64,000 nucleotides of DNA, taken from positions 34,912,558 through 34,976,557 of the forward strand of contig CM043946.1 of the NCBI GenBank assembly GCA_014529385.2, written 5' to 3'. Shown here piece after piece: positions 22,792 to 37,033 of the stretch. This stretch comes from Adiantum capillus-veneris. Lineage: Eukaryota; Streptophyta; Polypodiopsida; Polypodiales; Pteridaceae. Positions within the stretch are counted from its first letter, which is position 1. Every line of letters starts with the position of its first letter. The notes beneath the pieces are model-generated. The model worked only from the letters and a program-made list of their open reading frames with translations. It searched no databases and was not told where the DNA came from. The translations under genes were made by a program, and so were the position numbers.

Positions 22792-24007
22792 TGATGGGAG
22801 CAAAGCGAACCCCGAACCCCGACGGCCTCTAAAATGCCGAGGACCGAATGGCGCGCCTCGAGCCTATCATGGTAAAGAAAATAGGGGGCACCACCTAGCT
22901 TTGAGTGGTTCGGACACAGACCACGATGATATGAACACCGCAAACTTAAACACACACACACAGATTGAGATTTTCAAATGATGAAATCCCTTGGGGGTGT
23001 GAGGGAGAATTATTTCTGCAGTATTTACAATGACCTTCCTTCCGGCGAGACGGCACACTGTGGTGATAGAGAGGTAGGGAGAGAGAATGGTGAAAACTAC
23101 TTGGTGCATTCTCTAAGACGACTCAATGATTGTGAAGCTTACTACCAAGAGCGTGTGTACGGGTGTGCATCGACCATTGGAGTCGAGAGGTGGACGTGGC
23201 TCCCTTTGCATGGCGCAAATCCCAAGGCAAACCAACACACAAGCCCCCCTTTCCTCATGATGCCAATAGTGTCAACTCTTCCCTCTACACTCTACCAAGT
23301 GCTGACCTCTCGTGGGTTGTCCCTTCCCGATACTGACCTCTCAGTGCCAATTTATAGGTGTTGGTTGCTTGGATTATAGTAATCCCGGTGTGATTAGGGT
23401 AAGCTAATCGGGGAGACAAAGCAAGGGGTGGGCCTAGTGTGGTTGACCCTTGCTTTGTTTTGGTAGATTATTAAAAGATGAGAATCTCTAGGTGGGCCTT
23501 TGTGACCATCACCTAGAGAGAGGGAATTTACAAAGTGGGAATTTTTACAATGGCTTGGGTGAAAACTGAAGAAATGATGAAAATAACCTATAAATGGCTG
23601 AAAATGGCATCGTGGTTGCGTGATGCCGGCGAATGGTGTGTTGCCGATGCGTTGGTGTAGCGCGTACTTCTTTCGGGGTCGGCCGGGGCATGCCTTTGGT
23701 GCATTTCTCCTTTTGGTTGTTGGCAGCGTGTGATTTGGGTCCTCCTTCTTTTTGTTGTCGTCGTAGTCGTAGACCTCCTTCGGTTTTTTTTTTTTTAATC
23801 ATGTGTGTGCGTTTATGTGTGTGTGTATATATATAGATGTGGGTGCGCATACGTGAGTGTGTGTGTGTGTGTGTGTGTATTTGTATGTGTGTGCAAGCGT
23901 GCGTGGGAACGGGCTTGTATAATATATATAATATATATATATATTATTTTTTTCTGGCTCTATTGACGGCGGCCTGCTACGCGAGGATGAGGGGTGGCCT
24001 GCTTCAT
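22792..24007 (-). repeat. 5' LTR of the minus-strand gag/protease element
   Basis: It is homologous to 11838-13060. On the minus strand it has a TATA box (23347-23358 region). The match to the other copy stops at GATGAGGGGTGG (about 23997); TGAAGCAGGCC on the minus strand would give the LTR a TG start at about 24007, but this is not certain. Confidence 0.7.
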
Positions 24008-24040
24008 GAATAACACTAACAGTAATGTCTATTATTGTAT

Positions 24041-25651
<1,611 letters not shown>

Positions 25652-25999
25652 ATGGCAAGATTAAGATCCCTTAGGAGGAAGAGGCAAAAAATAGATCCCG
25701 AGCGCATCGTTGGCCAAGGAAACGTTCCCAGAAGACTTCTAGAGCTGCTAAAAACTTCTATGAAGAGGAATATAGACTTCACAAAACCCATTGATATATA
25801 TGTTGCAGAGCCTGCCATGAGTTTGGAGGAGCCTGATGTTGATCCATCTGTCAAAATGGAGACCCCTTCTACTCCAAAATTTACTTTAATGAAATCACTT
25901 AAGAGAGAGGTGGATTTTACACCACCTACTTTGCAGAGTGCCCAATGTGTTGCAACAATCCCAAAAAAAAGGAGGCAGTTATTTATGAAGACCCTATAG
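25652..25999 (+). CDS. Unknown protein, 115 codons (exon of an unrecognised gene)
   Basis: The frame opens at ATG with a strongly basic N-terminus (MARLRSLRRKRQK) that could act in nuclear localisation, followed by mixed charged sequence with proline/threonine patches (METPSTPKF, DFTPPTLQ), and stops at a TAG. I do not recognise a family. Downstream, further plus-strand pieces with similar style (26259-27000 and 27240-27491) suggest one broken or multi-exon gene. Between the frames the sequence still reads like coding (a frame with VIYERLLDFAVSFGIGDKF runs on after the stop), so the stop may be a lesion. Confidence 0.4.
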   Translation: MARLRSLRRKRQKIDPERIVGQGNVPRRLLELLKTSMKRNIDFTKPIDIYVAEPAMSLEEPDVDPSVKMETPSTPKFTLMKSLKREVDFTPPTLQSAQCVATIPKKRRQLFMKTL

Positions 26000-26258
26000 T
26001 GATTTATGAAAGGCTTTTAGATTTTGCAGTTTCTTTTGGGATTGGTGATAAGTTTGACTTGGTCTCCTGCATTTTTAATGCTCCATTAATCTTGATGTGT
26101 TTATAGCTGAATAGAGTGAACACTTGAAGCTGGAACAAGAGAAATTTGAGCTTCATACTCAAAAGGGCAGGGTTGATGTTGGTGAAATGGTGGTAGTCCA
26201 TTTAAAAGGCTGTGATCCTAAAAGATAGTCTTACAAGAAGTACAATCAGCTGCCTCTT

Positions 26259-26990
26259 ATGTACAGACCCCATTGGTGCAGCTTACGTGAACGAGAGTAC
26301 AAGCTGGTTCAAGTATCCTTTGGATTTTTGATATTTTCAAATGGATTATTTACAAGTCTTATGAAGGATCCTAAGGAAGTCATGGAGGAACACGATATAC
26401 CAGCAGATGAAAAAGATCATGAGGATGAGGAATACATTGAAGTGGCGGAGATAGAGGAGTCCATTGACCTTGAAGAAGAAGCAAAAGAGGTGGAACGAAG
26501 CAAACTTCTCTCAGTGAAAACCTCAAAAATCAAGCTACCTCTAGATATGTCAGGTTTCAATGAGCGGCAAGCCACCTTAATGCTACCAGGAGTGCCAGAG
26601 TTCAAATTTGGAGATAGGTTATACATTTTCCTTCATGATATACAAAGTATTTTTTGTTTGTGGGAGGACTTTGCACTGGCCACTATCTCCAAGTATCAGG
26701 AGGAGAAGAATGGATTTTTTTCAGATGACAGTAGTGATCACAAGGCAATGGAGATCTCCAGTAACCCAGTGGACTGCCTTAAACTGTGCTTTGAAAAGGA
26801 AAAAAAGTATAAAGAAAGCCTTCCTGATGAAGCCACATTTCAAACTATTCAAAATAATCTCAAGCCATCAACTAGTAATCAGGATATAGAGGATTGGTTT
26901 AAGCGACCAGCACAACCCGATCAATCAACCTACAGAACAATGAGCTTTTTGTGCAAGATGAGAGTTTCATGGTATAACATCCTACCCCCC
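26259..26990 (+). CDS. Unknown acidic protein segment
   Basis: The frame opens at ATG 26259 and is readable for about 240 codons before it runs into a poly-C/poly-A and CT/CA tract at 26986-27040. It has a very acidic middle (DEKDHEDEEYIEVAEIEESIDLEEEAKEVE), a KLPLDMSGFNERQ stretch, and a more ordered-looking part (VPEFKFGDRLYIFLHDIQ, then WEDFALATISKYQEE). No domain is recognised. Its end at the homopolymer is either a splice site or a length error. It lies downstream of 25652-25999 on the same strand and may belong to the same gene. Confidence 0.4.
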
Positions 26991-27240
26991 CCCCCCCCCA
27001 AAAAAAAAAAAAATCTTTGTCTCTCTCTCTTTCACACACACACTTATTTTGTTCGCAGTCATGGATTGCTGAAAAGGACAACTTTCTTTGTCGTCGAAGA
27101 AGACAATTTCATGGCAGGGATGTAGCTCTAGGATAATATCTTCCTAGTCTATGTAAAAAACACCCATCCTAATCTTCCACAACGCAATGTCACAAGAGGG
27201 GAATACTGCAACCTATGCTTTCAAGACATTATCTTGCTTC

Positions 27241-27491
27241 TTAGGTGTGGTCCAATGCTGCCACAAAATGCACACAAAGTTATCCTCGTCAACAAGGTTT
27301 TAGGGAGAGAATGTTTTGGTTACTCGCCAAGCTATACTGGGGGCCGTTCAGCATATTACTACACATACACAGCAGTGGCATTATCTTTAGGAAAAGAAAA
27401 CCCTACTAACCTCTTAGAGTATGGAAAACATTTAATGATCAGATACAAGGGCAAGGTTTCAAATGATATTTGCAAATCATCAAAAGTTTGA
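27241..27491 (+). CDS. Unknown protein, probable last exon
   Basis: No ATG opens this frame; an acceptor-like TTGCTTCTTAG precedes GTGTGGTCC at about 27245, so I read it as an exon. The peptide RCGPMLPQNAHKVILVNKV continues with GRECFGYSPSYTGGRSAYYYT and ends at 27491. It looks like folded protein (mixed hydrophobic, Gly/Tyr turns) but I cannot name a family. It is taken with 25652-25999 and 26259-26990 as one candidate gene on the plus strand. Confidence 0.35.
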
Positions 27492-27599
27492 AATAGTTGT
27501 GATACATATTGAATTTAATTCTACAAGAATTTGTGGTACATCTGATCATCTAAACTCTAATTCTCTTGTTCCATCAATGATTGGCATATTGCATTGTTT

Positions 27600-30340
27600 C
27601 CCTCCACCTCATTTGACTTTCAAGAGCACTTAAATTGTTGAATGTGTCTGCTCGTTTTCTTTTTTGAAGTTGCAAATGTCTGATTGCCTATACGGTTCCT
27701 GAAGAAGCCAATACTTGCTTTTGTTGCATGTGCTGAATGATTCTACGATAAACCACTGAAATAACTCCTTCAGACTGTTTGCCTTATTTCGAGAGCCTCC
27801 ATGTTGTGTGTGTCTGAAGTAGGCATTTCTAGCCATATAATGAGACTTCTCCAAGCCTTGGGTGTTCCATATACCTAGATTCCCATACTTTTGGATAAAG
27901 TATGGCAAATGATTAAAAATAATGTGTTGCAAAACAAGAAATTTAAACACAAATTTAGTAATTTGACTATCTGAGTTGCTTTGAATTTACCATGTAATGA
28001 GTGATTTGAGTGTCCGACCATGCTATCTTGAAGGATTTTTTTAGTAGCTGAAGGTTCTGTTTAAACTTGCTGAGATTATCTTGTGACCAATCATCATTCT
28101 CACACAGTTGAAATAATGTGTCAATGGAATGCCACACATCACCCTTTGCATTGTGAGTTGTTGGCTCTTGGTCTTTCACTGCTAAATGAAGTGTTTTCTA
28201 GTGCATATACTCAACTTTTCTAAATGTAGGTAGAGTGATATACTCTCTCTCACTTTGTTAGCTTCACATCTTTCATACCTTGAGGTTTAGATAGAAAACG
28301 GCGTGCCTTGACCCCACGTATGGATGGTTTGCAGGATACATCTTTCTCATTGATTGACCTTTTTTCGTCCCGCTAGATTTTCACATTGCCCCCATGTAGA
28401 CCAATATCTGACAAAACTAGTTACAAAGCCTCTAGAGTGACCTGTCATTCAGTTGACTTTTTTATTTTCCAAGCAAACCCAATGTACAGATATACGAACT
28501 TCTCTATAATTTGGCAAAGACCATGCATTGTACAAATATGCACATTAGCAAGTGGTATATCAAGAACTAATCGAAAATTAGAGTCTTCATTATGACGAGT
28601 AGGAGCCTTTCTCCACCACTTTGGGTCCATCACCTTTGCAGGCTCCATGTAATACAAGCATGGAGACTTTGCCATGGCACCCATTCCACAATTATGCATA
28701 CACTTCAGTGTTTTGAGGTCACCTGCAAGATACCATTGAACTTGAAAGTATCCTCTCCCATCTACATCCAGTACCTCTCCTCAATTCGTTTGCCTATCAA
28801 TGATATCTGAAAAAGGGGTTTGATGGAACACCCCAAAAAAAATGTCATGCTCTTCTTTCTTTACCTGCAAGATTAATCCTTATGAGATACAAAAAATAAA
28901 TCTAAAATTTAGGTACAATAGAGGGCTTGCTAGAGTTGCAAAATTGGAAATAACTGGATTAGCTAAAATGCACCAAGCCACCATATGTTTGTTTCTGATT
29001 GAACACTACAGTATGAAGGATCATCAATGGGACATTTGGAAAGAGCCCTATTCATTAATGTGATTGTAACTCACTCTAGCCTCTTCTCTTTAAGAATCTC
29101 ACACTCATCTAGCTTCAAAACAAAATGTAGAGCGCCACCTGTCTCTTCAAATGTGATATTGTAGAACTCTACCATTCTAGTTTGCAAACAAATTTAGGTC
29201 CATGAAGATATTGTTGTACTCATCATGAGTGACAATAGTTTCCTATGAGCTATAATTATCTTGAATATGTGATGGACATCCAATGAAGTTGGTTTATTCA
29301 TTATTGAGCTGGAGTCTTTCCCTCCAAACACTTGCAATTGTTGATAAAAGCTTAGACTTTATTCCCTTCTTTACAAACATGGAAGAGAATATAGACTGTT
29401 GAATAGCAGAGTAACCTCTTTTACTAACGCCAAGGGAGTCCAATGTACCCTCTATTTTCTTGGCAGGCACTGCATTCTTTGAAATGAATTTGTCAACGAC
29501 ATCCCGTTGCAAAATCTTAAACTTTTTGTCATGCATTATATCCTTTGCAAGACCACTAGTTATCAATGGCTTTAACTGCTTTCTTACATTGGCCTTTGGG
29601 TCTATGTTTTCTTTGTCTGGATAGATAGAATCTCTACAAAGAAAGCATAACTAGCATAAGCAAAAACTTAGATTAGTTTAAATTAATTAGACAGTTTACA
29701 ATGCTCACCTCAATGCTTGGATTCTTTTCTTAAGGCCGCCAGAGCCTACCTTCAACGTTTCAAGATTCCGTAGTTTCTTCTTTCTCACACGAGCGCCTAA
29801 CATTGCCTCTTTGTTTTGTAATGTCCGTACCTTTTTTCGCAAGACCTATGATTCTTGTGTGTGCTGCATTACAGTCTTTTGGTCCTCATAATGCAAGTTA
29901 GAAAGTCTTTGAATCTCATCTGCTTGGTGCTTCACCATGTCTTCATAAGTTTCTGATTGGTTGTTTAGAGCTTTACAATAGCCAAGTAATCCATTCTCTC
30001 CATTACATGCAAAGGTCAATAAGTTAGTGAGACTTGCAAATGCAGGGAAAGCATTGTTCATGGGATTCAATGGATAGAGTGAGCCTTTTTTCCAAATATC
30101 TAAGTGTTTTTCTCCCTCTGCTCTGAGTCTCTCTGTCATGGTCGGTGTCACTTTGATGTTAGTTTTGCCTTGCTTACACAGTGGCATATATTGGGGATCC
30201 AGGTCAATGTGTAGATGATAGAGTGGTCTTTTAAGGAGGACATTTGTGGGGTGTGGAAGAAGAATCCATGTATGCAACAGTGCAAGAAAGGAAGGATTTC
30301 TTTGAGGTTAGCGCACAAACAGTGAGAGAGTAAGGAGAGA
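27600..30340 (-). pseudogene. Decayed multi-exon transposase-like gene, family not identified
   Basis: Minus-strand pieces in order: 30277-29846 (ends in a long coiled coil with DMVKHQADEIQRLSNLHYED), an exon ending at a donor near 29708 (CATTGAG|GTGAGC), an exon from about 29634 to 29294 (KAKKIEG-like basic helices, SLGVSKRGYSAIQQSIF), a piece near 29130-29170 (EFYNITFEETGGALHFVLKL), 28699-28445 (LANVHICTMHGLCQIIEKF), 28179-27967, and 27950-27630 (NTQGLEKSHYMARNAYF, then RHTQHGG). The pieces are broken by stops. The closing QGLEKSH/HGG block and the LHFVLKLDE block remind me of large uncharacterised transposase-like proteins of invertebrates and lower plants, but I cannot name a superfamily. 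Terminal repeats were not found. Confidence 0.5.
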
Positions 30341-30454
30341 GCAAGTTTGGAAGGATACGTCATTTTTCCTTTAGTCATACATTCGACTAGCAAAAAACTC
30401 CCTCCAATTCTACGACGTTCATTAAATGCAACTGTAAACGATTTATTCTTCAAT

Positions 30455-31688
30455 CATCACAACCGTTATGACGCCGTGGCAAGAATCTACTTGTAAGTAC
30501 ACTTTTTGAATGGTTATTCCAAGTTTACAATTGCTTTTAGCACACCTATTTTCTAGAGAGAGAAAGTCAAAATTCTATTATTCTTAGAAGGCCCTCCAAA
30601 CTACCTCTGAAAACTTTCCTAATGACTGATTTATCTAAAGTGCAAGCTTACAACTTTCACACATTACGATAATTGATAATATTGACCAAATCTTGCAAAT
30701 GATTCTCACTGAAACATGAGGATTAATTGCAAATCTTGATGATTGTCATATCTATCTGAAGTGCAAACATGAAGTTCTCACACTCCACTGTAGATCTTTG
30801 AAATCTTATCTATTTGCAGTTGATGCAAGTGTATGATTATACAATATGATAGACGTAGAAATTCAAATAAAGATAATATAGTATCAATGTATTTGGACAT
30901 GAGATTCCTAAACTTTGATTCCAATGAGAGCACAGTGTGATGGCTACACAGGAGGGAAAAAAAATGTACGTTCACTTTGAGATGTTCACTTTGACGTGAG
31001 AAAGTATCTGCACGTCAAAATCGAACCTACCTAAATAAAATTGACCTCTATTCTATTATATTTTGCAGACAAATAACCTCATGTGAGACTACACTCTGCA
31101 CACAATGGCAACCTCTAAATTATATCACTAATTTAATTCCACATGTCAGAAATTGAGCACATAGCAAGTGACTCCTAAAAAATAAACACCTTGTATGAGT
31201 GAGAGTTTGAGCTCTACACAACATACAAAGCTTACATAATTTGATTTTAAAAGAAAGAACCAATCAAAATTTTCAAAAACATTAAATTGATTTTAATGGA
31301 AAGATTTTAAAACTATTTTCAATTTTGATATTTTTGAATTATTAAAAAATTCATTTTTTTAGTCTACTATTGACATGGAATACCTTTTGTAATGAATACT
31401 AGTTTCAACAAGGCGTGTTGCCGCTATATATACTTTTTTTTAATCAATATATTCTTCGATCAAAAACTACTTTGTCCTAAGTTCGAAAAACTAGGAAAAA
31501 AATCAGTTGCCTGTCTTTGCTGATGTGGCACCATATAATACGTCCGTATAATATGACATCATATAGAATACGCCCATTTATGACGTATTAAGGTTTCTCA
31601 TATAATGTATAACGTATAATGCAACTTAGGCACGTCCTATTGCCACCTCAAGCTTCCATGCATGAAAAGAACGATTTGGGACAATCCA

Positions 31689-31689
<1 letters not shown>
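30455..31689. other. No recognisable gene (AT-rich)
   Basis: AT-rich, with short open frames only. Near 31540-31620 there are several short TATAATACGT/ACGTATAATG-like inverted pieces. No element is identified. Confidence 0.55.

Positions 31690-31768
<79 letters not shown>
31690..31768 (+). repeat. (GT)n(GA)n microsatellite
   Basis: GT for about 51 bases, then GA for about 28 bases. Confidence 0.98.
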
Positions 31769-31774
<6 letters not shown>

Positions 31775-32144
31775 GAATGGTGTGGACTTTATTGAGGGTT
31801 GCTATGCCCATTGCAAGAGAAGCCAATAAAATAGTAGCAATCTTAAACTCTGAGTATTGAGGCAGGGAATTTGGTCCAAGTACAGTGCAGGATCCAAGTG
31901 CAAGTTGTATGAGATAGCCTTAACCGTGTTCCACCACGATCTTCTATGAGCACTCCCTTTCCTATCGTTGGTGTAAACCAAGACATAAGCGAGACCCTGG
32001 CGTCAATGTGCAGGGCTTGCTAGTAGCCAATCACCTTGCTAGTAGCCTATCACCTTTGACAGCCTAGCCTGACGCCCTGTTCCAACTCCCTTGATTGAGC
32101 CTTACAAGCGTGCAATGTAACCCATGCAACGTCTATCAATCCTC

Positions 32145-32147
<3 letters not shown>

Positions 32148-32183
<36 letters not shown>

Positions 32184-32322
32184 ACGCACGCACGCACAAT
32201 CGAGTTTCTCCTTGCACGTGCAAGAGGTTCACACACACACACACACACAATGTCTACATACCTGTAGAGGTCGGCAGCTTTCCGTTTTCTGCAGAGGTCG
32301 ATAGCTTGCAAGCTTGCAGTTC

Positions 32323-32413
<91 letters not shown>
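32148..32413 (+). repeat. Microsatellite cluster: (GT)n, (CA)n, (CT)n
   Basis: GT at 32148-32182, a short GCAC run, CA at 32229-32249, and CT at 32326-32411 (about 43 units). Confidence 0.97.
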
Positions 32414-32414
<1 letters not shown>

Positions 32415-32607
32415 GCGTGGTGCAATTGGTAGGAGCTATTTCTCTCCAACTTTTTCTTAGACTTGAAGGACTCTCGTGCAAAATAAAGGTGGTGGTCTTA
32501 AAATTTGAAGGCCTCTCACCCATTAGCTACTAAACTAAATGAGGCTTGTACAATACAATAACTTCTCTCCTTCCCTTCCTCCCTCCTCTATTGGCTGGAG
32601 AAACCTT

Positions 32608-32610
32608 CTC

Positions 32611-32676
<66 letters not shown>
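32608..32676 (+). repeat. (CT)n microsatellite
   Basis: About 34 CT units with one interruption, then a short CA tract. Confidence 0.97.
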
Positions 32677-32679
<3 letters not shown>

Positions 32680-32884
32680 CACATACACACACACACACAC
32701 TCATCGGCCTCAATCAAGAATGCCACATCGCACCCAAAATCCCCTGCCCTATTATATATATCCCCACCCCTTTTATAATCAAGTGGATTTATTGCCGTTC
32801 AGTGAACGGGGTTGGTTCCTCGTTATGCAGTTTGTGTACTTGCATGCAAGCATGCATGGATTTGAAGTCTAGCACCCTAGGTAG

Positions 32885-33272
<388 letters not shown>

Positions 33273-33339
33273 TTCACGACGACGACGCCGATGCACGTTC
33301 ACGACGACCAAACGTTAATGTGATTTCCATAGCAACTCA

Positions 33340-34632
33340 TAATGATCTATCTTCAATGAGAGATGAGTATGCTACTGACCCTGAATTTAAAGGCATAATG
33401 TCAGCCCTTGCTTTGGGGAAGAAAGAAGAACCATTCACCTAGCCTGCAAGATGGTTATCTCCTACTTGGAAATAGGCTATGTGTTAGCCACTCCCTTCGT
33501 GAGAAAGTCCTCCCTATGCAGGCAATAGAGACATTCAACCTACTCTTTGAGGAGTAGAGACATACTTCTATTGGCCTACCATGAAAGTGGACATACAAGA
33601 GTATATTTCAAAATGTGTGGTATGCCAAAAGACTAAGTATGCTACAAGGAAGCCACCTAGATTACTCCAGCCATTGCCGATTCCTAATTCACCATGGGAG
33701 AGTATATCCATGGATTTCATCTTTGGATTACCCAAGTCTATTGATGGGAATATAGGAGTTAGGACAATAGTAGACACGTTTAGCAAGCAAGCACACTTTA
33801 TTCCTATAAAAAAGACTATTAAGGCACACCAAATGGCAACTCTCTTCATATCTCATATTTTCAAACACCATGGATTGCAGACATCCATCGTGTCAGGTAG
33901 AGATCCTAGAATGACCAATAATCTATGGAAAGGTCAGCTTTTTGAAAATCTAGGTACAAGATTGAATTTCTCTTCAACTTATCACCCACAAACGGATGGC
34001 CAAAGTGAAATAGCCAATCTTGAGATACTCGATCTACTAAAGACTCATGTTACAGAAGAAGATCAACACTCGCAATTGGAAAAATACTTACCTCTTGTAG
34101 AGTATTCGTACAATAATACTTTCCATACTTCTATGGAAAAAGAATCTTTTGAAATTATTGAGGGAAGACCTAAAAGTCCCTTGCTACTTAAAGTACATGG
34201 GAAGATATTCGTTTCCAATGAGTATATCCGTGACCTACAAGAATCTTTCCAAAAGATTAAGGGGGCTATATCCATCTTTCAGCAAAGGCAAAAAGTTGTT
34301 GCTGACAAGCACAGAAGGACATTGATATTTAAAGAAAATTATTGGTTCTTACTTAAATTTCTCAAGGCTCGATTAAGCACAAGCATAGACCTAAAAGTCC
34401 CTTGCTACTTAAAGTACATGGGAAGATATTCGTTTCCAATGAGTATATACGTGACCTACAAGAATCTTTCCAAAAGATTAAGGAGGCTATGTCCATCTCT
34501 CCACAAAGACAAAAAGCCACCATTGACAAGGACAGAAGGACATTAATGTTTAAAGAAAATTATTGGGCCTTACTTAAGTTTCTCAGGGCTCAATTGAGGC
34601 AAAGAATGAGCAAAAATTCTATGGGCCATTAA
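33340..34632 (+). pseudogene. Gypsy integrase region with an internal tandem duplication
   Basis: The part at about 33360-33440 reads YATDPEFKGIMSALALGKKEEPF, the linker between RNase H and integrase in gypsy pol. From 33581 the open frame has CVVCQKTK (end of the zinc-binding domain), the catalytic core with SMDFIFGLP, a second aspartate in GRDPR, and HPQTDGQSE with the glutamate. The frame is 321 codons, but its end is garbage: bases from 34166 are repeated from 34387 with a period of 221, which is not a multiple of three, and the second copy (34402-34632) continues in another frame. The core is readable but the gene is non-functional. Confidence 0.9.
34166..34607 (+). repeat. 221-bp direct tandem duplication in integrase C-terminal region
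   Basis: AGACCTAAAAGTCCCTTGCT begins both units (34166 and 34387). The units differ at a number of positions, so the duplication is not recent. Confidence 0.92.
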
Positions 34633-34699
34633 AAGTATTATGTTAAACTAGCAAAAAGATACTATGGTCCTTAAGCCAATTAGTGGGATGGCTTATTAG

Positions 34700-35348
34700 C
34701 TGAACCTGCCTAACCATTGGCTCATACACAATGATTTTCATATGAACCTGCTTAAACCTTACAAAGGAGAGCCACCAAGTGAACCAATTATTGAAGACCC
34801 TCCCGAAATTGAAGACCAAGAAGAGGTGCTACACTTCGGCATGAAGACAAGGTACTATGACATGGTAAGATTATCCGACGATATATTATTAAGTTCAAAA
34901 ACTATCCTTTTGAAGATGCTAAATGGATGCAAGGAATACAGCTTAAGGATAGTATGAACCTTGTCAATGCTTACAAAGCTACGTTAGAGTAAGCAAATGT
35001 ACAAATTTCTTTTGAATGACCAATGTTTTTGTCTTATAAGACTAAATCTATTTTTACTATGGACAAATTTAAATAGTATACATGCTTTCAATTATGTTTA
35101 TGATGACGACGTCTCTCAAACACCAAGTAGAATTTGTCACTCTACTTTGGGAGAATGAAATGGACCAAAGAGCACACATGCTTGCGGCAGCTACTTCTTC
35201 CAAGCACCAAATGGATTAGTCATCCATTTTGGAATGATGTCATAGGGTAAAAAGGGATCCTCTACCCGCTAAGAAACATTGACTAATGACTAAGGCTTTA
35301 TCTCTTTGCCTCATAGTCAAGGACGACTATGATTTCAAGAGAGAAATA
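34700..35348 (+). other. Gypsy 3' internal tail, no intact gene
   Basis: A short open frame (34742-34957) with NLLKPYKGEPPSEPIIEDPPEIED looks like the end of a gypsy polyprotein (chromodomain-side tail). After it there is non-coding sequence up to the 3' LTR. Confidence 0.55.
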
Positions 35349-36873
35349 AGCCATAAAAACTAATATCTAACCAATCCAAATGATTTTCTCATATTAAATT
35401 GATCATTTAATGTGGGAAAAAATTTGGGAACAAAGGTTAGAATATAGACATGTACTTACAGATCTATCTCAACACACTCCAATGGTAAAGGGGTCTAAAT
35501 GAGAGAAGGTATGTCAAAGAACAAGGCTAGATAATGAAGCTTAAAGACCTTAGGGTTAGCTTCATTTAAGACCGCCAAAGGTTAGTGTTAAAAGTCCTTT
35601 GACCTTAGGAAAGCTAGGGTTGTGCTTGAGGTGGAAACCCTGTCCAAACTTGAGGTGCTTGTCGTGCTTAATGACTAAGGTGCTAAGGTAATCCATGACT
35701 AAGGTTCTTGAGGGGGTAAGGCATTCCACAAAGTCAATGCATATCCCTACACAAGGGGGGGAGAGACCTCATTGTAGGGGTTAGAGAGAGAACACACACA
35801 CCCTCACACAAGGCAAGCTTGGTACAAAGAAAGCAAATAGGACACTTGTCAAGCTCCTCTTCATGTTGCCCTCATGGTGTGCCTAAAGCCTAATGGTTGG
35901 CCTCCCAAGGGGTCCAATGATAATTTTAGTTAATTTAATTAATTATCTATGCGTTTATCAAGTCCTCTCTCTTTGAAGGGGGATACTTGTCCCAAGGCTA
36001 CTCTTGTTGCTTGATATACACTAAGCATGTGATTGGCCAAGCTTGAGGAATCAAATGCAAGCTAGTACTAGAAGAGGGGATTGACCAAGGCAAGGAGGGG
36101 GCTAGCTTGGGGGTTAATACTCTCCCATATACACACACACTCTCATTGTGTAAAGTGCAAAGTGCAAGAGCTCCATCTCCTTCTCCAAGATAGTAGAGAA
36201 GTTGAGAGGCCACACCAACACTCTTGGCTACGGAATGCAAATCCAAACAAGAGTGATGCTTCAATTCTTAAGCTTGCCATCTTCTCCATCTTCATTACTA
36301 TGCTAGAAAGAAGAGTAATGATAAGTGAGGAACTACTTCTTTCTCCTATGAATGTTTCCTCTTCCTCTTCCCTACCCTCATTTCCCGCTAGCTCTCTCCA
36401 CCTTTGAAGGTGTTTGGAGCCTTGGGACTGAGGCTGGGGATAGTTAATGCTTTTTGCAAAGTCTATGTTATGCTCATGATGCATGAAGCTTTCCATCTTC
36501 ATTGTATCACTTAGGTCACAAGGAACACAAAGATTGTATTGTAGCAAGTCTCTCTTGATGGGACAATATATAATACAAAAGCTTATTGGAGGGGGACTTT
36601 TGAGGGGGACCGGCTCCACATAAATCTCGTCTTGAACTATTGTCGAGTTCTCTAAACTCTCTCTCTTGCAAAAGTATTGTTCATGCCAAGTTAATTAAGT
36701 ATTATTGTTAAGTTGCTACCGCTAAATAAGTTCACCCTTTATGTTCAAAAATTCTTTCTCTAATTCTCCTAATTCCGCCGCTATTCTCAAAGTTCATAGG
36801 CCATTTCCATTACACTCTCAAAAACCCAGGTTGTCTCGTTGTCCACTTGTGGGACCGACGGGCTTCAAGGACA
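35349..36873 (+). repeat. Gypsy 3' LTR, about 1525 bp
   Basis: The start is worn (AGCCATAAAAACTAAT where the other copies have TGTCATAAAATCTAAT) and the end is CA at 36873. The end is fixed by comparison with the minus-strand copy, where similarity also stops at this point (42190). It contains GAGGTGCTTGTCGTGCTT at about 35659-35676, the uninterrupted counterpart of the CACTA insertion site in the other copy. Confidence 0.88.
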
Positions 36874-36885
36874 CTAATCGGGTGG

Positions 36886-37033
36886 TCACGATGCGTTGTT
36901 AACCATTCGATTTCGAGTTCGAGGTGTGTTGGCTCAGTTGCTCATGTTAGTTAGAGCAGGTCACGATGCGTTGTTAACCATTCGATTTCGAATTCGAGGT
37001 GTGTTGGCTCAGTGGCTCATGTTACACCTCTTG
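36886..37033 (+). repeat. Tandem 74-bp repeat with tRNA-like sequence
   Basis: GGTCACGATGCGTTGTTAAC followed by CATTCGATTTCGAGTTCGAGGTGTGTTGGCTCAG occurs twice (from 36886 and 36960). The joined sequence holds a box-A-like TTGGCTCAGTTG, a TTAGAGCA, a GTTGTTAACC similar to a tRNA-Asn anticodon arm, and TTCGAGTTCGAGG like box B. It could come from a tRNA or a SINE. It is not a foldable canonical tRNA gene. Confidence 0.5.

Noticed and set aside
36143-36619. 158-codon minus-strand frame in the gypsy LTR
   Set aside because: It lies within an LTR, has no domain, and is not kept open in the sister LTR.
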